Notes under the pieces: generated by a model
The model's input: the letters and a program-made list of their open reading frames with translations, nothing else
Database searches by the model: none
Told to the model about the DNA's origin: nothing
NCBI GenBank assembly: GCA_018651745.1
Contig: JABIDL010000037.1
Location: forward strand, 50,136-114,135
DNA length: 64,000 bases
Direction of reading: 5' to 3'
Source: Candidatus Neomarinimicrobiota bacterium
GTDB lineage: Bacteria; Fidelibacterota; Marinisomatia; Marinisomatales; TCS55
Part shown: positions 1 to 10,071 of the stretch, one piece after another
Numbering within the stretch: the stretch's first letter is position 1
Layout of the letters: every line of letters starts with the position of its first letter
Position numbers and translations under genes: made by a program

Positions 1-1370
1 TTACCCATAAATAAATTTTTTACCACTTTTCCACGAATATCATAAACTGTAATGCTAACATCCGAAACATTATCCATGGAATAAGAAATGTTGGTTACCG
101 GGTTGAATGGGTTTGGATAATTTCCAATTAATTCAAATCCCTTAGGGTTTGCTTCATCTTCTGTTGCCAAAGTTCCAACAAGGTATGACTGCTTAGGTGT
201 GGTAGAGATATTTTCCTCCACATCTTCTGCAGAAACCCACCAATATATGGTGGTTCCGTTTGTATAGCCTTGAATGTCGGCCGTATAAACATATTCCTGT
301 ATTACAAGATTATAAAGCATTGTCATTGCTTCAGACGTTGTACTGGCTGTAAGGGAATTAACCTGCCAATTAAGAATAGCAATTTCAACGCCATCGGATC
401 CACCGGAGGGATTTTGATCATTTACGGTTGCAAATACTTTAATTTCTGTCCAGGATGGAATTGGATCTGGCAATCCGTCTGTGCTTGTAACTCCCACATG
501 ATATATTTCAATTTCAGGAGGTATATCTCCGAAAATATCAACCACATATTGAAATTTCCAAGCGTTAGGCATGATATGCCATCCATTTTCACCACTCGGG
601 CCGCTACAGTCACTTGCGTAATATGTAAGCCCAGGTGAGGGATAAAAGTAGGATGCATCGGAGGCGTTTAAAATAATCTTGGTTGCATCGTTTGCCGGAT
701 CACCTGCATCGTCTGGAAGGTAGGTTACCACAACGGCAATTAATTCATCTTTTACAAACTGGGCTCCTCCGTCAGACGTAAAATCAACAAAATAAACTCC
801 TGCGGATCCATCGGATGGCCTTTGGATTGTTACATCTGTTGGGCTAACCGGTAACACTTTGGTCCCCAAAACTGGTTGCCCATCTGCTATTTCCAGTTCT
901 GCGGAACAGATACCAATCCCAGTACTGAAATTATTCCAAACCAAGTTTGTCGCAGAACTAGTATCTGGATAAGCGATTGAATCATTATCTGCAGTATGAG
1001 CGTATCCAATCCATCCATTTTGAGTGGTATCTCCAATGCTATACATGGATCCGGTTGATGTAAATGGATAACCCCCACTCCCGGGCCTGTAAACTTCAAC
1101 CTTTAAATTTGGGGATGTTCCATCTGTATTCCATCCAAGCACATTCACGCCAATTCCATTTAAGGTTAAATCGCCTGGAGCATTGAAAACCTCCATCATG
1201 ATGTCACCGGGGGAAAATCCTATACTTACTGTATCATTTAGACCGATGTTTAAGGTATCAACCACATTCCGTGAAAGGACATTTTCTGAATTAGATGCAC
1301 CTTCTTGATTACCAATTAATGGTCTAAGCATAAAAACGCTAAATAACAAATAAGGTGTTATTTTTTTCAT
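1..1370 (-). CDS. T9SS type-A sorting domain protein, C-terminus cut by window edge
   Basis: Exported protein of unknown function, open from an ATG at 1370 to the window edge, so the last part of the sorting domain is missing. It starts with a signal peptide (MKKITPYLLFSVFMLRPLIG). The roughly 450 visible residues are beta-rich and Thr/Asp/Gly-rich, like the repeat-poor linker domains of surface proteins. Near the visible end it has NYPNPFNPVTNISY followed by ITVYDIRGKVVKNL, the typical start of a T9SS type-A C-terminal domain. By family knowledge, that domain directs the protein through the outer membrane, where it is attached or released. I recognise no catalytic domain. The gene stands alone, divergent from the beta-lactamase-like gene at 1531. 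Confidence 0.85.
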   Translation of the reverse strand, partial: MKKITPYLLFSVFMLRPLIGNQEGASNSENVLSRNVVDTLNIGLNDTVSIGFSPGDIMMEVFNAPGDLTLNGIGVNVLGWNTDGTSPNLKVEVYRPGSGGYPFTSTGSMYSIGDTTQNGWIGYAHTADNDSIAYPDTSSATNLVWNNFSTGIGICSAELEIADGQPVLGTKVLPVSPTDVTIQRPSDGSAGVYFVDFTSDGGAQFVKDELIAVVVTYLPDDAGDPANDATKIILNASDASYFYPSPGLTYYASDCSGPSGENGWHIMPNAWKFQYVVDIFGDIPPEIEIYHVGVTSTDGLPDPIPSWTEIKVFATVNDQNPSGGSDGVEIAILNWQVNSLTASTTSEAMTMLYNLVIQEYVYTADIQGYTNGTTIYWWVSAEDVEENISTTPKQSYLVGTLATEDEANPKGFELIGNYPNPFNPVTNISYSMDNVSDVSITVYDIRGKVVKNLFMG

Positions 1371-1530
1371 CAGAAGAATCCTCGTTGGTTAACTTAATTA
1401 TTGAAATTCTTAAAACGAATATAGGTTTTTAATTTCATCCTAAAAAGAGAACATTTCCATTTTGGACCTTCTTTGATTAATTTTAATTAATGTCTCGGCT
1501 CGCTAAAGATAATTATAGAAAATTAAGAAA

Positions 1531-2622
1531 ATGTTAAGTCGTCGCTCTATTTCTACCGCTATAACATCCTTAATCATTTTTTTATTCTCTTGCGATGATA
1601 GTAAAGTGAAGGCAGAGGATGAATTGGACAGAGTTGCGATTGATTTATTGCTTTCCGAATATGATTTAGTAAATGGACCGGGTGCGGCACTTTTAATCAT
1701 TAAGGAAGGGGATATTCTATATTCAAATGAATATGGGATGGCCAACTTGGAGGAAGATACCCCAATCACATTTGCAACAAATTTCAGGTTGGCTTCTGTG
1801 ACAAAACAATTCACAGCAATGTGCATTATGATTTTAAAGAGTCGAGGTCAGTTAGATTATGAACAAACGATTACAGATATTTTCCCAGATTTCCCCGATT
1901 ACGGAAATAACATTACCATTACACATCTCCTGCATCATACTTCAGGACTTATAGAGTACTTTTCTCTGATAACGGAGCAGGTAAAGGATCGGGATGTTTT
2001 GAATCTTATGATGCAGCAATCCTGGACTTATTTCCCACCAGGGACGGATTACCGTTATAATAATTCGGGGTATGCAATATTGGCAATGATAGTGGAGGAA
2101 GTGTCTGGCTTAAGTTTTGCTAATTTTTTAGAACAAAATATTTTTTTACCGCTCGGAATGTCAAACAGCATTGCTTTCGAGGATGGGATTTCAATTGTTA
2201 ACAATAGAGCATATGGATATTCTGTTAATACTATTTTAGAAGGCCCTGAATATTTTCGAGATGATCAAAGTCTTGCAAGCGCCGTACTTGGCGATGGTGG
2301 AATTTATACTTCTGCAGAAGACATGTTAAAATGGGATCAAAGTCTGTACACGAATACATTGGTTCCATATGCGATTCTGAATAAAGCTTTTACCAGTGGG
2401 AAATTATCCAGCGGTGAAGAAACAGGGTATGGTTTTGGTTGGGTGTTAGATACTTATTATTACCGGGAAAGAGTTTCTCACACCGGTAGTACTCGCGGAT
2501 TTCGGAATGTTTTTATGCGGTTCCCTAACGAAAGAATAAGTATTATAATTCTTACTAATCGAAATTCTGGCACCCCAAAAGACATTGCGAATCAAATTGC
2601 AGATTTATTATTTGATCCATAA
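1531..2622 (+). CDS. Serine beta-lactamase-family hydrolase, lipoprotein
   Basis: A 363-residue class C beta-lactamase/esterase-like serine hydrolase (Pfam Beta-lactamase type). The catalytic set is visible: SxxK is S89-V-T-K92, the Y-x-N motif is Y176-N-N178, and the third-box HTG is H317-T-G319. The N-terminus ends in a lipobox-like LFSC with Cys21, so the protein is probably lipid-anchored and periplasmic. Members of this family cleave D-Ala peptides, esters or beta-lactams, and sequence alone does not choose between these. The start is the ATG at 1531 because it gives a clean signal sequence. It lies near several peptidoglycan enzymes (6569-15175), so a role in wall peptides is plausible but not shown. 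Confidence 0.88.
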   Translation: MLSRRSISTAITSLIIFLFSCDDSKVKAEDELDRVAIDLLLSEYDLVNGPGAALLIIKEGDILYSNEYGMANLEEDTPITFATNFRLASVTKQFTAMCIMILKSRGQLDYEQTITDIFPDFPDYGNNITITHLLHHTSGLIEYFSLITEQVKDRDVLNLMMQQSWTYFPPGTDYRYNNSGYAILAMIVEEVSGLSFANFLEQNIFLPLGMSNSIAFEDGISIVNNRAYGYSVNTILEGPEYFRDDQSLASAVLGDGGIYTSAEDMLKWDQSLYTNTLVPYAILNKAFTSGKLSSGEETGYGFGWVLDTYYYRERVSHTGSTRGFRNVFMRFPNERISIIILTNRNSGTPKDIANQIADLLFDP

Positions 2623-2634
2623 AAAACCTAAGAG

Positions 2635-5600
2635 CTAATGGAGTTCATTCATTTTGAATTCTTTCAAAAAACCATCGGACCAACGGATTCGAATTCTATC
2701 CACCTTCCTTTGATTATTATTACCCCCAATAAATACAATCGGCGCTGATTGAGATAAATAACCTCCACCGGCTGAAATTTCATGAAGTTGAATTGTTTCA
2801 TCAGAAAAATCCACCCAAATTTTTGCTCCAACATAATTATGGTTTTCTGATAATTCTGTTAAATGAATAGCAGTCATTTTTGAATGCGTTAGGTTTATAA
2901 AAACTTTTACTACTGCATTGTTCACCCCGGCAATGAAATCAGGTTTTCCGTCACGATTGATATCGTTAATTGTCAAGCTGGTCCCATCTTTTGGAAGCAG
3001 GAGTCCGCTTATATCTGGTGTAATACTCTGAAAATTCCCCGATCCATCACCAAGAAGCAACAAGCTCACGCCTCCATCCATGTAGCCGGTTTCTCGTTGG
3101 GGTCCATAGAAATTTTGCACCACATAAAGATCTAAATTCCCATCACCATTTATATCGCAAATAGCAGAACCGAAAATTGGACTCGCTTGGGCTATTTGAG
3201 GTAAAGGGTGAAACTCGAATTGAGTATTTCCTTGAGTATCGGTTTCATTAATGAGGATTCCTGATGCTAAACTGTTAACCTCGAATTTTTCAGCGATCTC
3301 AAGCCGAGTTTCTGTATAAATGTCTTTTAGGGATGTAATCGCAAAATCATGATAGGATGGCAATTTTTGTTTTACCATTGGCATCGCATCACTTGAGCAC
3401 CCTAACCCACGGCGCGGTAGGCAAATCCCATTTTCGTATTTTGCCTCGATAATACGCTTGATACCGTTTCCTTCAAAGTCTCCGTAATATAATATTTCCG
3501 GTTTTGTGTTTGAAGCTTTGTACTTTGTATTAAAACCAAAATTGCCAACTAAATAATCTGTGTCACCATCATTGTCGATATCGCCTCCGCTGATACTATT
3601 GTACCAACCCATACGGGTTGCCAAGCCAACTTTAGAAGTGCGCTCAACGAGTCGACCATTTTCATTGTGAAAAAATCGTACCGGCCCCCATTCGTAAGTA
3701 ACCAACAAATCGGGATGATGATCTGCATCTACATCTGTAAACAGTGCACTTGTGACCATTCCTGCGTGCTTGATTCCCGGGGCAATCGTATTTGTTATAT
3801 CTTCATATTTTGTCCCGGTAAAGCGTAACACTGTTGAATTGGGTGATTCCGGATAATTCCCAGGAATTATCCTTCCACCAATAAACAACTCTAAAGATTT
3901 ATCGCCATCAATATCAGCCGCAATAATTACGCTACCACTATTCCGAATATCAGGTAGCAGATCTGATTTTGTAAAAGAACCCTCACCATCGTTGGTATAA
4001 AGACGATCCCGTAAAACATCATCACCCGGCTCACATTCTACGCCACCACTTACTACATACAAATCGAGGTCTCCATCGTGATCAAAATCAATGAATAGCG
4101 ATCCCATATCCTCTGATCTGATATCATCGTTGAAACTTATTTGCGACGTTTTAAGAAATGTTCCGTCTCCTTGATTGCGATGAATCGATCCAATAAAACC
4201 AGAAGACCCTCCAATGAAAAGATCGTCGTATCCATCTCCATCAATGTCACCCCATGCCAACCCCGGACCAAGTTGTGAAGATTTATTAGGTAGCAACTTT
4301 TGTCGTTCAAAATCATCGTATATTTTTTCCATGTGAATTGCGCTTGACAACACATTTTGGTTTTGCGAAAACATTGTCATTTTTATCGGTTTTGTATTTT
4401 CTTGTTTTATGTCCTCAACTACTGTTTTGGGCTCAATAATTGTATATAAATATCCAGTGGGAAGATCTTGCAAAATTTGTTGTTTACCTGTCGGCCAATA
4501 AATTGTTATTGTATCTGCTTTTTCTGTTTTAGCCAAACCAAAGTGTACAATGGATTCACTTGATGACATGAACCCTCTTGATGTTGCGATATATCGTGTT
4601 TGTTTGGTATCACCATCTGCCTTCAAAACAATTTTTGATCCTACGCCATTATAATTACTTGATCTGCCTTTGAGTTTGATACGAAGCGACCTTCCGGAAG
4701 AAACATCATTGCGATAAACACGGACAGGCTCATTAAATCCATTCACGACAAGGTCGAGATCTCCATCTCCATCCAAATCACCCATTGCAGATCCGGTACT
4801 AATACCAAGATGGTCTAATCCCCACTGTTTACTGAGATTTGTAAATTGCAAGTCGCCCCGATTTTTATACACTTGGTTCTTCAATTTGTATGGTTTTTGC
4901 TGCTCCCACCATTCTAATTCTTTTTCTGCAAAAGAATCATCCTTAGCTGCAATGTGTTGTGATTTGTCTTTTAAGTCTCCATTGAAAAAATCGCGAGACA
5001 TTCCATTTGTGAAATATACATCTTCAAATCCATCATTGTCTAAATCGCCAAATTTTACAGTCCAAGTCCAATCTGTTTTCGCCAACCCCGTAAGGTAGGC
5101 AACTTCCATAAACCGATCGGTGCCGGTATTTAGATAAAGTGCATTTCTCATGTATTGCGGCGGGTTTGGGAAATTCAAAAACCAAGCATCACTATTTGGC
5201 CCGCTCATAGAACCCATAGATAATTTATCTCGATAGTGGTTACTCCCAGCCATGTCAGAAGCAAGATAATCTATCCAGCCATCATTATTGATATCTGAAT
5301 AATCTGAACCCATAGAAAACCAGGGAGTGTGTGGAAATGCTTCGTTTGCAACATCAGTAAATGAAATGAATCCATTAGCGTCTGGACCATTATTACGATA
5401 TAGATGATCAGGACCCATGTAGTCATTTGCAACATACAAATCAGGCCAACTATCATCGTTATAATCCCACCAAGTTGCAGACAGCCCATAATATGGCAGC
5501 TTTCCAATTCCCGATTCAACCGAAACATCAACAAATGTGCCGTTGTCATTTCTATATAAATGATCAAATTGACCCGCCGGCACTAACATTTGCATACGAT

Positions 5601-6369
5601 TGGGAGGTTTTACGATATAGGCAAGTTCGCGGGAATCAGGATGTATAAGAATTCTTCTATTTTCCTGACGAATTATTTTTACGTTTTTAATATCAGAACT
5701 TGGCTGCAATCGATTGGTAAGCAGATAACCATCCAAATCTCCATCCCGATCATAATCGGCAAAGGACATTGTAACGCTTGCCCCGTTAAAATCGAGACCG
5801 TATTTACTTGCTTCCTCAGTGAATTTTCCCTGCTGATTAATATAAAGCCTGTTAGGGCAGTCAAAACCTGACACAAATAAATCAAGCCAACCATCATTGT
5901 TTAAATCCGCAAAGGTTGCACCGGTGCTCCACATTCCAGCCGGATTCATGCCCACTTTTTCCGTAACATCTTCAAATTGAAACCCACCAAGGTTTTGATA
6001 CAATCGTCCTCCATCCATTTGTCGTGTTAAGAATATATCAGCTAAGCCATCCCGATTGTAGTCTCCAATTGCTACTCCTGAGGCAATAAATGAATTGCGA
6101 ATTTGATCACGGTGTTTTTGGCTCGGATTCCAAGTATTGTGAAAGTCGATATCTGTCTCTCCGGATTTTAATAAAACGAATTGGTGGTTTGAATTTGTTG
6201 AATTATTAAAAGGTGTCGCAGATAAATCCGGATTTTTTTCTCCCAATTCCTGCACACGAAGTAATGATTGGGATGAAATCATCCAATTTTCATTCGCATC
6301 GATTTGCTTACTCTCTCCGCAACCGAAAAAATAAAATGAAAGAACCGATAAAATAATTTTATTAATCAT
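2635..6369 (-). CDS. CRTAC1-like FG-GAP/VCBS repeat lipoprotein with two ASPIC/UnbV domains
   Basis: A 1244-residue lipoprotein (lipobox ending FFGC, Cys17). It is built from many FG-GAP/VCBS beta-propeller blades with calcium-binding DxDxDG motifs, for example GDYNRDGLADIF and ADLNNDGWLDLF. Two ASPIC/UnbV-type segments are visible: one in the middle (NYNGVGSKIVLK to IYWPTGKQQ) and one at the C-terminus (NYVGAKIWVDF to IRWSDGFLKEF). The protein therefore reads as two consecutive CRTAC1-like halves, about twice the usual unit. Such proteins are cell-surface binding or adhesion proteins in FCB bacteria, and no enzymatic activity is established. It is convergent with the hydrolase at 1531, with 12 bases between the stops. 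Confidence 0.88.
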   Translation of the reverse strand: MINKIILSVLSFYFFGCGESKQIDANENWMISSQSLLRVQELGEKNPDLSATPFNNSTNSNHQFVLLKSGETDIDFHNTWNPSQKHRDQIRNSFIASGVAIGDYNRDGLADIFLTRQMDGGRLYQNLGGFQFEDVTEKVGMNPAGMWSTGATFADLNNDGWLDLFVSGFDCPNRLYINQQGKFTEEASKYGLDFNGASVTMSFADYDRDGDLDGYLLTNRLQPSSDIKNVKIIRQENRRILIHPDSRELAYIVKPPNRMQMLVPAGQFDHLYRNDNGTFVDVSVESGIGKLPYYGLSATWWDYNDDSWPDLYVANDYMGPDHLYRNNGPDANGFISFTDVANEAFPHTPWFSMGSDYSDINNDGWIDYLASDMAGSNHYRDKLSMGSMSGPNSDAWFLNFPNPPQYMRNALYLNTGTDRFMEVAYLTGLAKTDWTWTVKFGDLDNDGFEDVYFTNGMSRDFFNGDLKDKSQHIAAKDDSFAEKELEWWEQQKPYKLKNQVYKNRGDLQFTNLSKQWGLDHLGISTGSAMGDLDGDGDLDLVVNGFNEPVRVYRNDVSSGRSLRIKLKGRSSNYNGVGSKIVLKADGDTKQTRYIATSRGFMSSSESIVHFGLAKTEKADTITIYWPTGKQQILQDLPTGYLYTIIEPKTVVEDIKQENTKPIKMTMFSQNQNVLSSAIHMEKIYDDFERQKLLPNKSSQLGPGLAWGDIDGDGYDDLFIGGSSGFIGSIHRNQGDGTFLKTSQISFNDDIRSEDMGSLFIDFDHDGDLDLYVVSGGVECEPGDDVLRDRLYTNDGEGSFTKSDLLPDIRNSGSVIIAADIDGDKSLELFIGGRIIPGNYPESPNSTVLRFTGTKYEDITNTIAPGIKHAGMVTSALFTDVDADHHPDLLVTYEWGPVRFFHNENGRLVERTSKVGLATRMGWYNSISGGDIDNDGDTDYLVGNFGFNTKYKASNTKPEILYYGDFEGNGIKRIIEAKYENGICLPRRGLGCSSDAMPMVKQKLPSYHDFAITSLKDIYTETRLEIAEKFEVNSLASGILINETDTQGNTQFEFHPLPQIAQASPIFGSAICDINGDGNLDLYVVQNFYGPQRETGYMDGGVSLLLLGDGSGNFQSITPDISGLLLPKDGTSLTINDINRDGKPDFIAGVNNAVVKVFINLTHSKMTAIHLTELSENHNYVGAKIWVDFSDETIQLHEISAGGGYLSQSAPIVFIGGNNNQRKVDRIRIRWSDGFLKEFKMNELH

Positions 6370-6568
6370 TTATTTTGTGCAAATCTTAAAATGAAAAGAA
6401 TGTATCGAGATACTATTATTTTGGCAACGTAGCTATTTTTAGTATTTTTTCCCGCCCATCCTAAATCTGCAATGGTGAGATTTTGGCTAATAATTTTGTT
6501 CATGTATTGTAGTAAATTAACTATTAAATAATTATCTGGCTAAAAACTATGTATGTTATTTTTAACTT

Positions 6569-7990
6569 ATGAAGAGCAATTATCCAAAGCGATTAATACC
6601 AATGTATCTACCAATACTTTTGGGGTTTTGGGCGATATCCTGCTCTCATCACAAATCCCTATTTAGTAATACCGGCAAATTGGTTTTTAAAAAAAATATA
6701 AATGAATTGATTATGGATTCCGGGCTAAATGCAAATATGGGGATCAAAATTAAATCGTTGTCAACCGGAGAAACGTTATACGCTCTTAATAGCGAAAAAT
6801 TATTACTTCCGGCCAGCAATAATAAGCTATACACTTGTGCAACAGCACTGGGAGTTCTTGGATCGGACTTTGTGTTTGAAACTTCTATTTATGTTGAAAA
6901 AAACAATCTTTACCTAAAAGGCGGCGGTGATCCAGATTTTTCTATTGAGCAATTAGATTCACTCGCTCAAATTGTTTCGTCTTCACTCAATTCAATTGAT
7001 ACGATTTTTGTTGATGAAAGTTTAATGGATACACTTCATTACGGTGAAGGATGGATGTGGGATGAAGGATATTGGTGGTACGCAGCTCCAGTGAGCGCCT
7101 TATCTATGAACGATAATTGCGTGGATTTTTATTTCCATCCCGGGAAATTAGGAGAGCCGGCTGACATCACTGTTCATCCGCCAACACAATATATTCAAGT
7201 TAAGAACCAATCCGTTACTGTGAACGACACGATAGAATTCAAAAAGTTTAAAATTGAACGAGATTGGGTCGGGGAAACAAATCAGTTTATCATTTCCGGC
7301 GAATTACTGGATACCACGCCTAAAGATACTTTAATCCGAAATATTGTTCACCCTCCGCTGTTTGCCGGAACGGTCATGAAGGAAATGCTCGCAGAAAGAG
7401 GTATATCTGTTCTTGCGGTTTCTATTGGAACTCTACCAAAGAATGCTTCAAAACTTGTTTCTCATCGCTCCGATTCGCTGCTTTATTCTACCTCAAACCT
7501 GATGAATGAAAGTGACAATCTTACAGCTGAATTATTGATAAAAACTTTAGGAATTACTGAAGAAAACCCCGGGAATTGGGACGATGGAATAACTAGGGTT
7601 AAAACATTTTTAGCTGATTCTGCCGGAATTGATACTGGCACTATCCGAATGGCAGATGGATCCGGTGTTTCCCGATATAATCTCACCAGCGCAGATCATT
7701 TTATTCAATTGCTTTCCTATATGTATCAAAGCCCATACTCAGATGATTTTTTATACGTATTAGCAAATGGCGGGTCTAAAGGAACTTTAAACAACCGGCT
7801 CACAAAAAATGGACATAAAATAAAAGCAAAAACGGGGCATCTTTCCGGTGTGAGTTGTTTTTCCGGCTATGCTTTTTCTCCGCGTTTTGGACCGCTGGCT
7901 TTTTCTTTTATGATGAATGGTTATATTGGCTCAGCAAAAGATTATCAACGATTGCAGGACAATATTTTAGAAATGTTAGTTCATGATTAA
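6569..7990 (+). CDS. dacB: D-alanyl-D-alanine carboxypeptidase/endopeptidase, PBP4 (peptidase S13)
   Basis: A 473-residue PBP4-type enzyme that removes terminal D-Ala or cuts peptide cross-links in the periplasm. All three penicillin-binding motifs are present: SxxK as S83-N-N-K86, SxN as S315-D-N317, and KTG as K421-T-G423. The large insert between SxxK and SxN is typical of family S13. The N-terminus has a hydrophobic stretch ending in WAISC (Cys25), so it may be a lipoprotein, which is unusual because E. coli PBP4 is soluble. Its last codons overlap the LD-carboxypeptidase at 7983 by 8 bases. The two enzymes are therefore probably co-translated and act in sequence on released muropeptides. 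Confidence 0.92.
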   Translation: MKSNYPKRLIPMYLPILLGFWAISCSHHKSLFSNTGKLVFKKNINELIMDSGLNANMGIKIKSLSTGETLYALNSEKLLLPASNNKLYTCATALGVLGSDFVFETSIYVEKNNLYLKGGGDPDFSIEQLDSLAQIVSSSLNSIDTIFVDESLMDTLHYGEGWMWDEGYWWYAAPVSALSMNDNCVDFYFHPGKLGEPADITVHPPTQYIQVKNQSVTVNDTIEFKKFKIERDWVGETNQFIISGELLDTTPKDTLIRNIVHPPLFAGTVMKEMLAERGISVLAVSIGTLPKNASKLVSHRSDSLLYSTSNLMNESDNLTAELLIKTLGITEENPGNWDDGITRVKTFLADSAGIDTGTIRMADGSGVSRYNLTSADHFIQLLSYMYQSPYSDDFLYVLANGGSKGTLNNRLTKNGHKIKAKTGHLSGVSCFSGYAFSPRFGPLAFSFMMNGYIGSAKDYQRLQDNILEMLVHD

Positions 7991-8912
7991 ACCGCCGGTA
8001 CTTAATCCAAACGCAACCATTGGAATTGTGAGCCCATCATCTTGGATGAAGGAATCTGACTTAAAAACCAGCGTTTTTGTTTTTGAGAATAAAGGATATA
8101 AACTGGTTTTAGGGAAAAGTGTATTTTTGAAAGATAACACTTATGCGGGGACACCCCAAGAAAGAGCAGATGATATCAATGGCATGTTTGCAAATCCGGA
8201 TATTGATGCCATTATTTGTGCACGCGGCGGATATGGCGCCAACCGAGTTTTACCCCTTCTGGATTATGACCTCATCAAATCGAATCCGAAAATATTTATA
8301 GGTTACAGCGATATAACTGCTTTTCTAACATCCATTACCCAAACTACCGGACTTGTTACCTTTCATGGTCCCATGCTGTCTAGCTTTAATAAAGGGATGG
8401 TGGAATATAATTTTGATCTCATGGAAAAAACGCTATTTGGAAATGAATCTGTAACCATCTCGCCTCCACCAGAATTGCAAGCTCGTGTTTTAAAACCCGG
8501 TAAAGCAGAAGGCCCCATTTGGGGTGGAAATATGTGTCTTTTGATCAATCGATTGGGGACTGAAGATCAACTTGATACAGATGGTGCCATTCTATTTATT
8601 GAAGACGTTGATGAATATTTGTACGCATTCGATCGTATGCTCGTCCACATGAAAGAAGCCGGTATGTTTGACAATATTAAAGCACTCATTATAGGTGAAT
8701 TGCTTGACATGAAAGATTATGATGATCCATTTGGAAAATCCACAGATGAAATAGTTATAGATGTGTGTGGTGATTTGAATATTCCCATTATTTCTAATTT
8801 TCCCTGCGGACATGGCATTTTTCAAGCAACAATCCCCATTTCAGTTCCAGTTCAATTGGATGCGAAAACTGATATACCATCCTTAACGTTATTAGAATCG
8901 CCGGTTAAATAA
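7983..8912 (+). CDS. ldcA: LD-carboxypeptidase (peptidase S66, LdcA-like), cytoplasmic
   Basis: A 309-residue S66 peptidase. It cuts the terminal D-Ala from L,D-linked muropeptide tetrapeptides in the cytoplasm during wall recycling. The expected triad is visible: Ser109 in IGYSDITAF, Glu207 in LFIEDVDEY, and His277 in SNFPCGHG. There is no signal peptide, in contrast to the second S66 gene at 12710. It overlaps dacB by 8 bases and is followed 11 bases later by spmA, so dacB-ldcA-spmA-spmB form one likely operon. Length and motif spacing fit the family. Confidence 0.93.
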   Translation: MIKPPVLNPNATIGIVSPSSWMKESDLKTSVFVFENKGYKLVLGKSVFLKDNTYAGTPQERADDINGMFANPDIDAIICARGGYGANRVLPLLDYDLIKSNPKIFIGYSDITAFLTSITQTTGLVTFHGPMLSSFNKGMVEYNFDLMEKTLFGNESVTISPPPELQARVLKPGKAEGPIWGGNMCLLINRLGTEDQLDTDGAILFIEDVDEYLYAFDRMLVHMKEAGMFDNIKALIIGELLDMKDYDDPFGKSTDEIVIDVCGDLNIPIISNFPCGHGIFQATIPISVPVQLDAKTDIPSLTLLESPVK

Positions 8913-8923
8913 GGAAAAAATAA

Positions 8924-9520
8924 ATGCTGAATTACATTTGGTTTGGAATGATGCTAATCGCTGTTGTAATTGGCGCGTTCACAGGGAATATTGATGCAGT
9001 CACAGAAGCGGCAGTCAATATGGCAAAAGTGGCCGTGGAGTTGGCGATTGGATTGATTGGTATTATGGCGCTTTGGCTGGGTATCATGAAAATTGCAGAA
9101 GAATCTGGACTCATTCGTCTCATTGCCAAAGGATTGCGCCCCATCACCATTCGACTTTTCCCTGATGTGCCGGAAGATCATCCTGCGATTGGATCGATTG
9201 TATTAAATATGTCTGCCAATATTCTTGGGTTGGGAAATGCTGCCACGCCACTTGGTTTAAAAGCAATGGAAGAACTCCAAGAATTAAATCCAAACAAAGA
9301 AACCGCCACCAACGCAATGTGTATGTTTTTAGCCGTGAATACGTCCAGCGTTCAACTCATTTTACCGGCAACGGTAGTGGCGCTGATGGGTGCACAATCC
9401 AGTCAGATATTTATCACCACCATTATTGCAACAAGTATGTCCACCGTTGCGGCTATTGTTTCTATCAAATTTTTAGAGAAAAGAAAAAGATTTTCTTTTG
9501 AGCAAGGAAACGAACTATGA
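8924..9520 (+). CDS. spmA: SpmA-like nucleoside-recognition (Gate) domain membrane protein
   Basis: A 198-residue membrane protein of the SpmA family with a Gate/nucleoside-recognition domain. Several hydrophobic helices are visible, and it contains the characteristic segment around NMSANILGLGNAATPLG (residues about 90-106), known from SpmA. In Bacillus, SpmA/SpmB affect spore core dehydration. Homologues occur widely in non-sporulating bacteria, where their function is unknown. Nothing else in the window suggests sporulation. It overlaps spmB by 4 bases (ATGA) and follows two peptidoglycan-recycling genes, so a link to uptake or export of wall-derived compounds is conceivable but is inference. 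Confidence 0.88.
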   Translation: MLNYIWFGMMLIAVVIGAFTGNIDAVTEAAVNMAKVAVELAIGLIGIMALWLGIMKIAEESGLIRLIAKGLRPITIRLFPDVPEDHPAIGSIVLNMSANILGLGNAATPLGLKAMEELQELNPNKETATNAMCMFLAVNTSSVQLILPATVVALMGAQSSQIFITTIIATSMSTVAAIVSIKFLEKRKRFSFEQGNEL

Positions 9521-10065
9521 TTGATTCATTTGTAAACGGCGTAAACGAAATTTCAAAATACATTATTCCTTTTTTACTCGTAGGAATTCCGTTTTATGGT
9601 CTGGCAATTAAAAAGGTAAAAGTGTATGAATCTTTTGTAGAAGGCGCAAAGGACGGATTTACAATTGCTGTTAGAATTATTCCTTACCTTGTAGCAATTC
9701 TGGTTGCAATCGGAATGTTCCGAGCGTCCGGCGCACTGGATGTTTTACTAAATTTTCTAACGCCTGTTTTAACATTCATTGGTTTTCCACCTGAGAATCT
9801 TCCATTGGCATTAATGCGGCCTTTATCCGGAAGTGGATCATTGGGTCTTTTGACAGATTTGATTCATCAGCATGGCGCGGATTCTCTGATTGCAAAAATT
9901 GGCGCCACTATGTTTGGCTCTACTGAAACCACCTTTTATGTTTTGGCTGTTTATTTTGGATCTGTTGGTATTCGAAAAACGCGACATGCTTTGATTGCAG
10001 GACTCATTGCAGATGCGGTTGGTGTTTTAAGTGCCGTTTATGTGTGCAGATTCTTTTTTAGTTAA
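9517..10065 (+). CDS. spmB: SpmB-like nucleoside-recognition (Gate) domain membrane protein
   Basis: A 182-residue partner of the preceding SpmA-like protein. It has hydrophobic helices and the SpmB-type segment MRPLSGSGSLGLL (about residues 107-119), followed by GATMFGSTETTFYVLAVYFG. Start and stop overlap with spmA by 4 bases, the usual arrangement for this pair, which is thought to act as a heteromeric complex in the inner membrane. The transported or sensed substrate is unknown. It is the last gene of the plus-strand operon and converges on the T9SS protein ending at 10072. Confidence 0.88.
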   Translation: MIDSFVNGVNEISKYIIPFLLVGIPFYGLAIKKVKVYESFVEGAKDGFTIAVRIIPYLVAILVAIGMFRASGALDVLLNFLTPVLTFIGFPPENLPLALMRPLSGSGSLGLLTDLIHQHGADSLIAKIGATMFGSTETTFYVLAVYFGSVGIRKTRHALIAGLIADAVGVLSAVYVCRFFFS

Positions 10066-10071
10066 GGCAAT

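Noticed and set aside
8924-10065. Evidence of sporulation from SpmA/SpmB
   Set aside because: No other sporulation genes, LptD and T9SS indicate a diderm non-sporulator, and these families are widespread outside spore formers.
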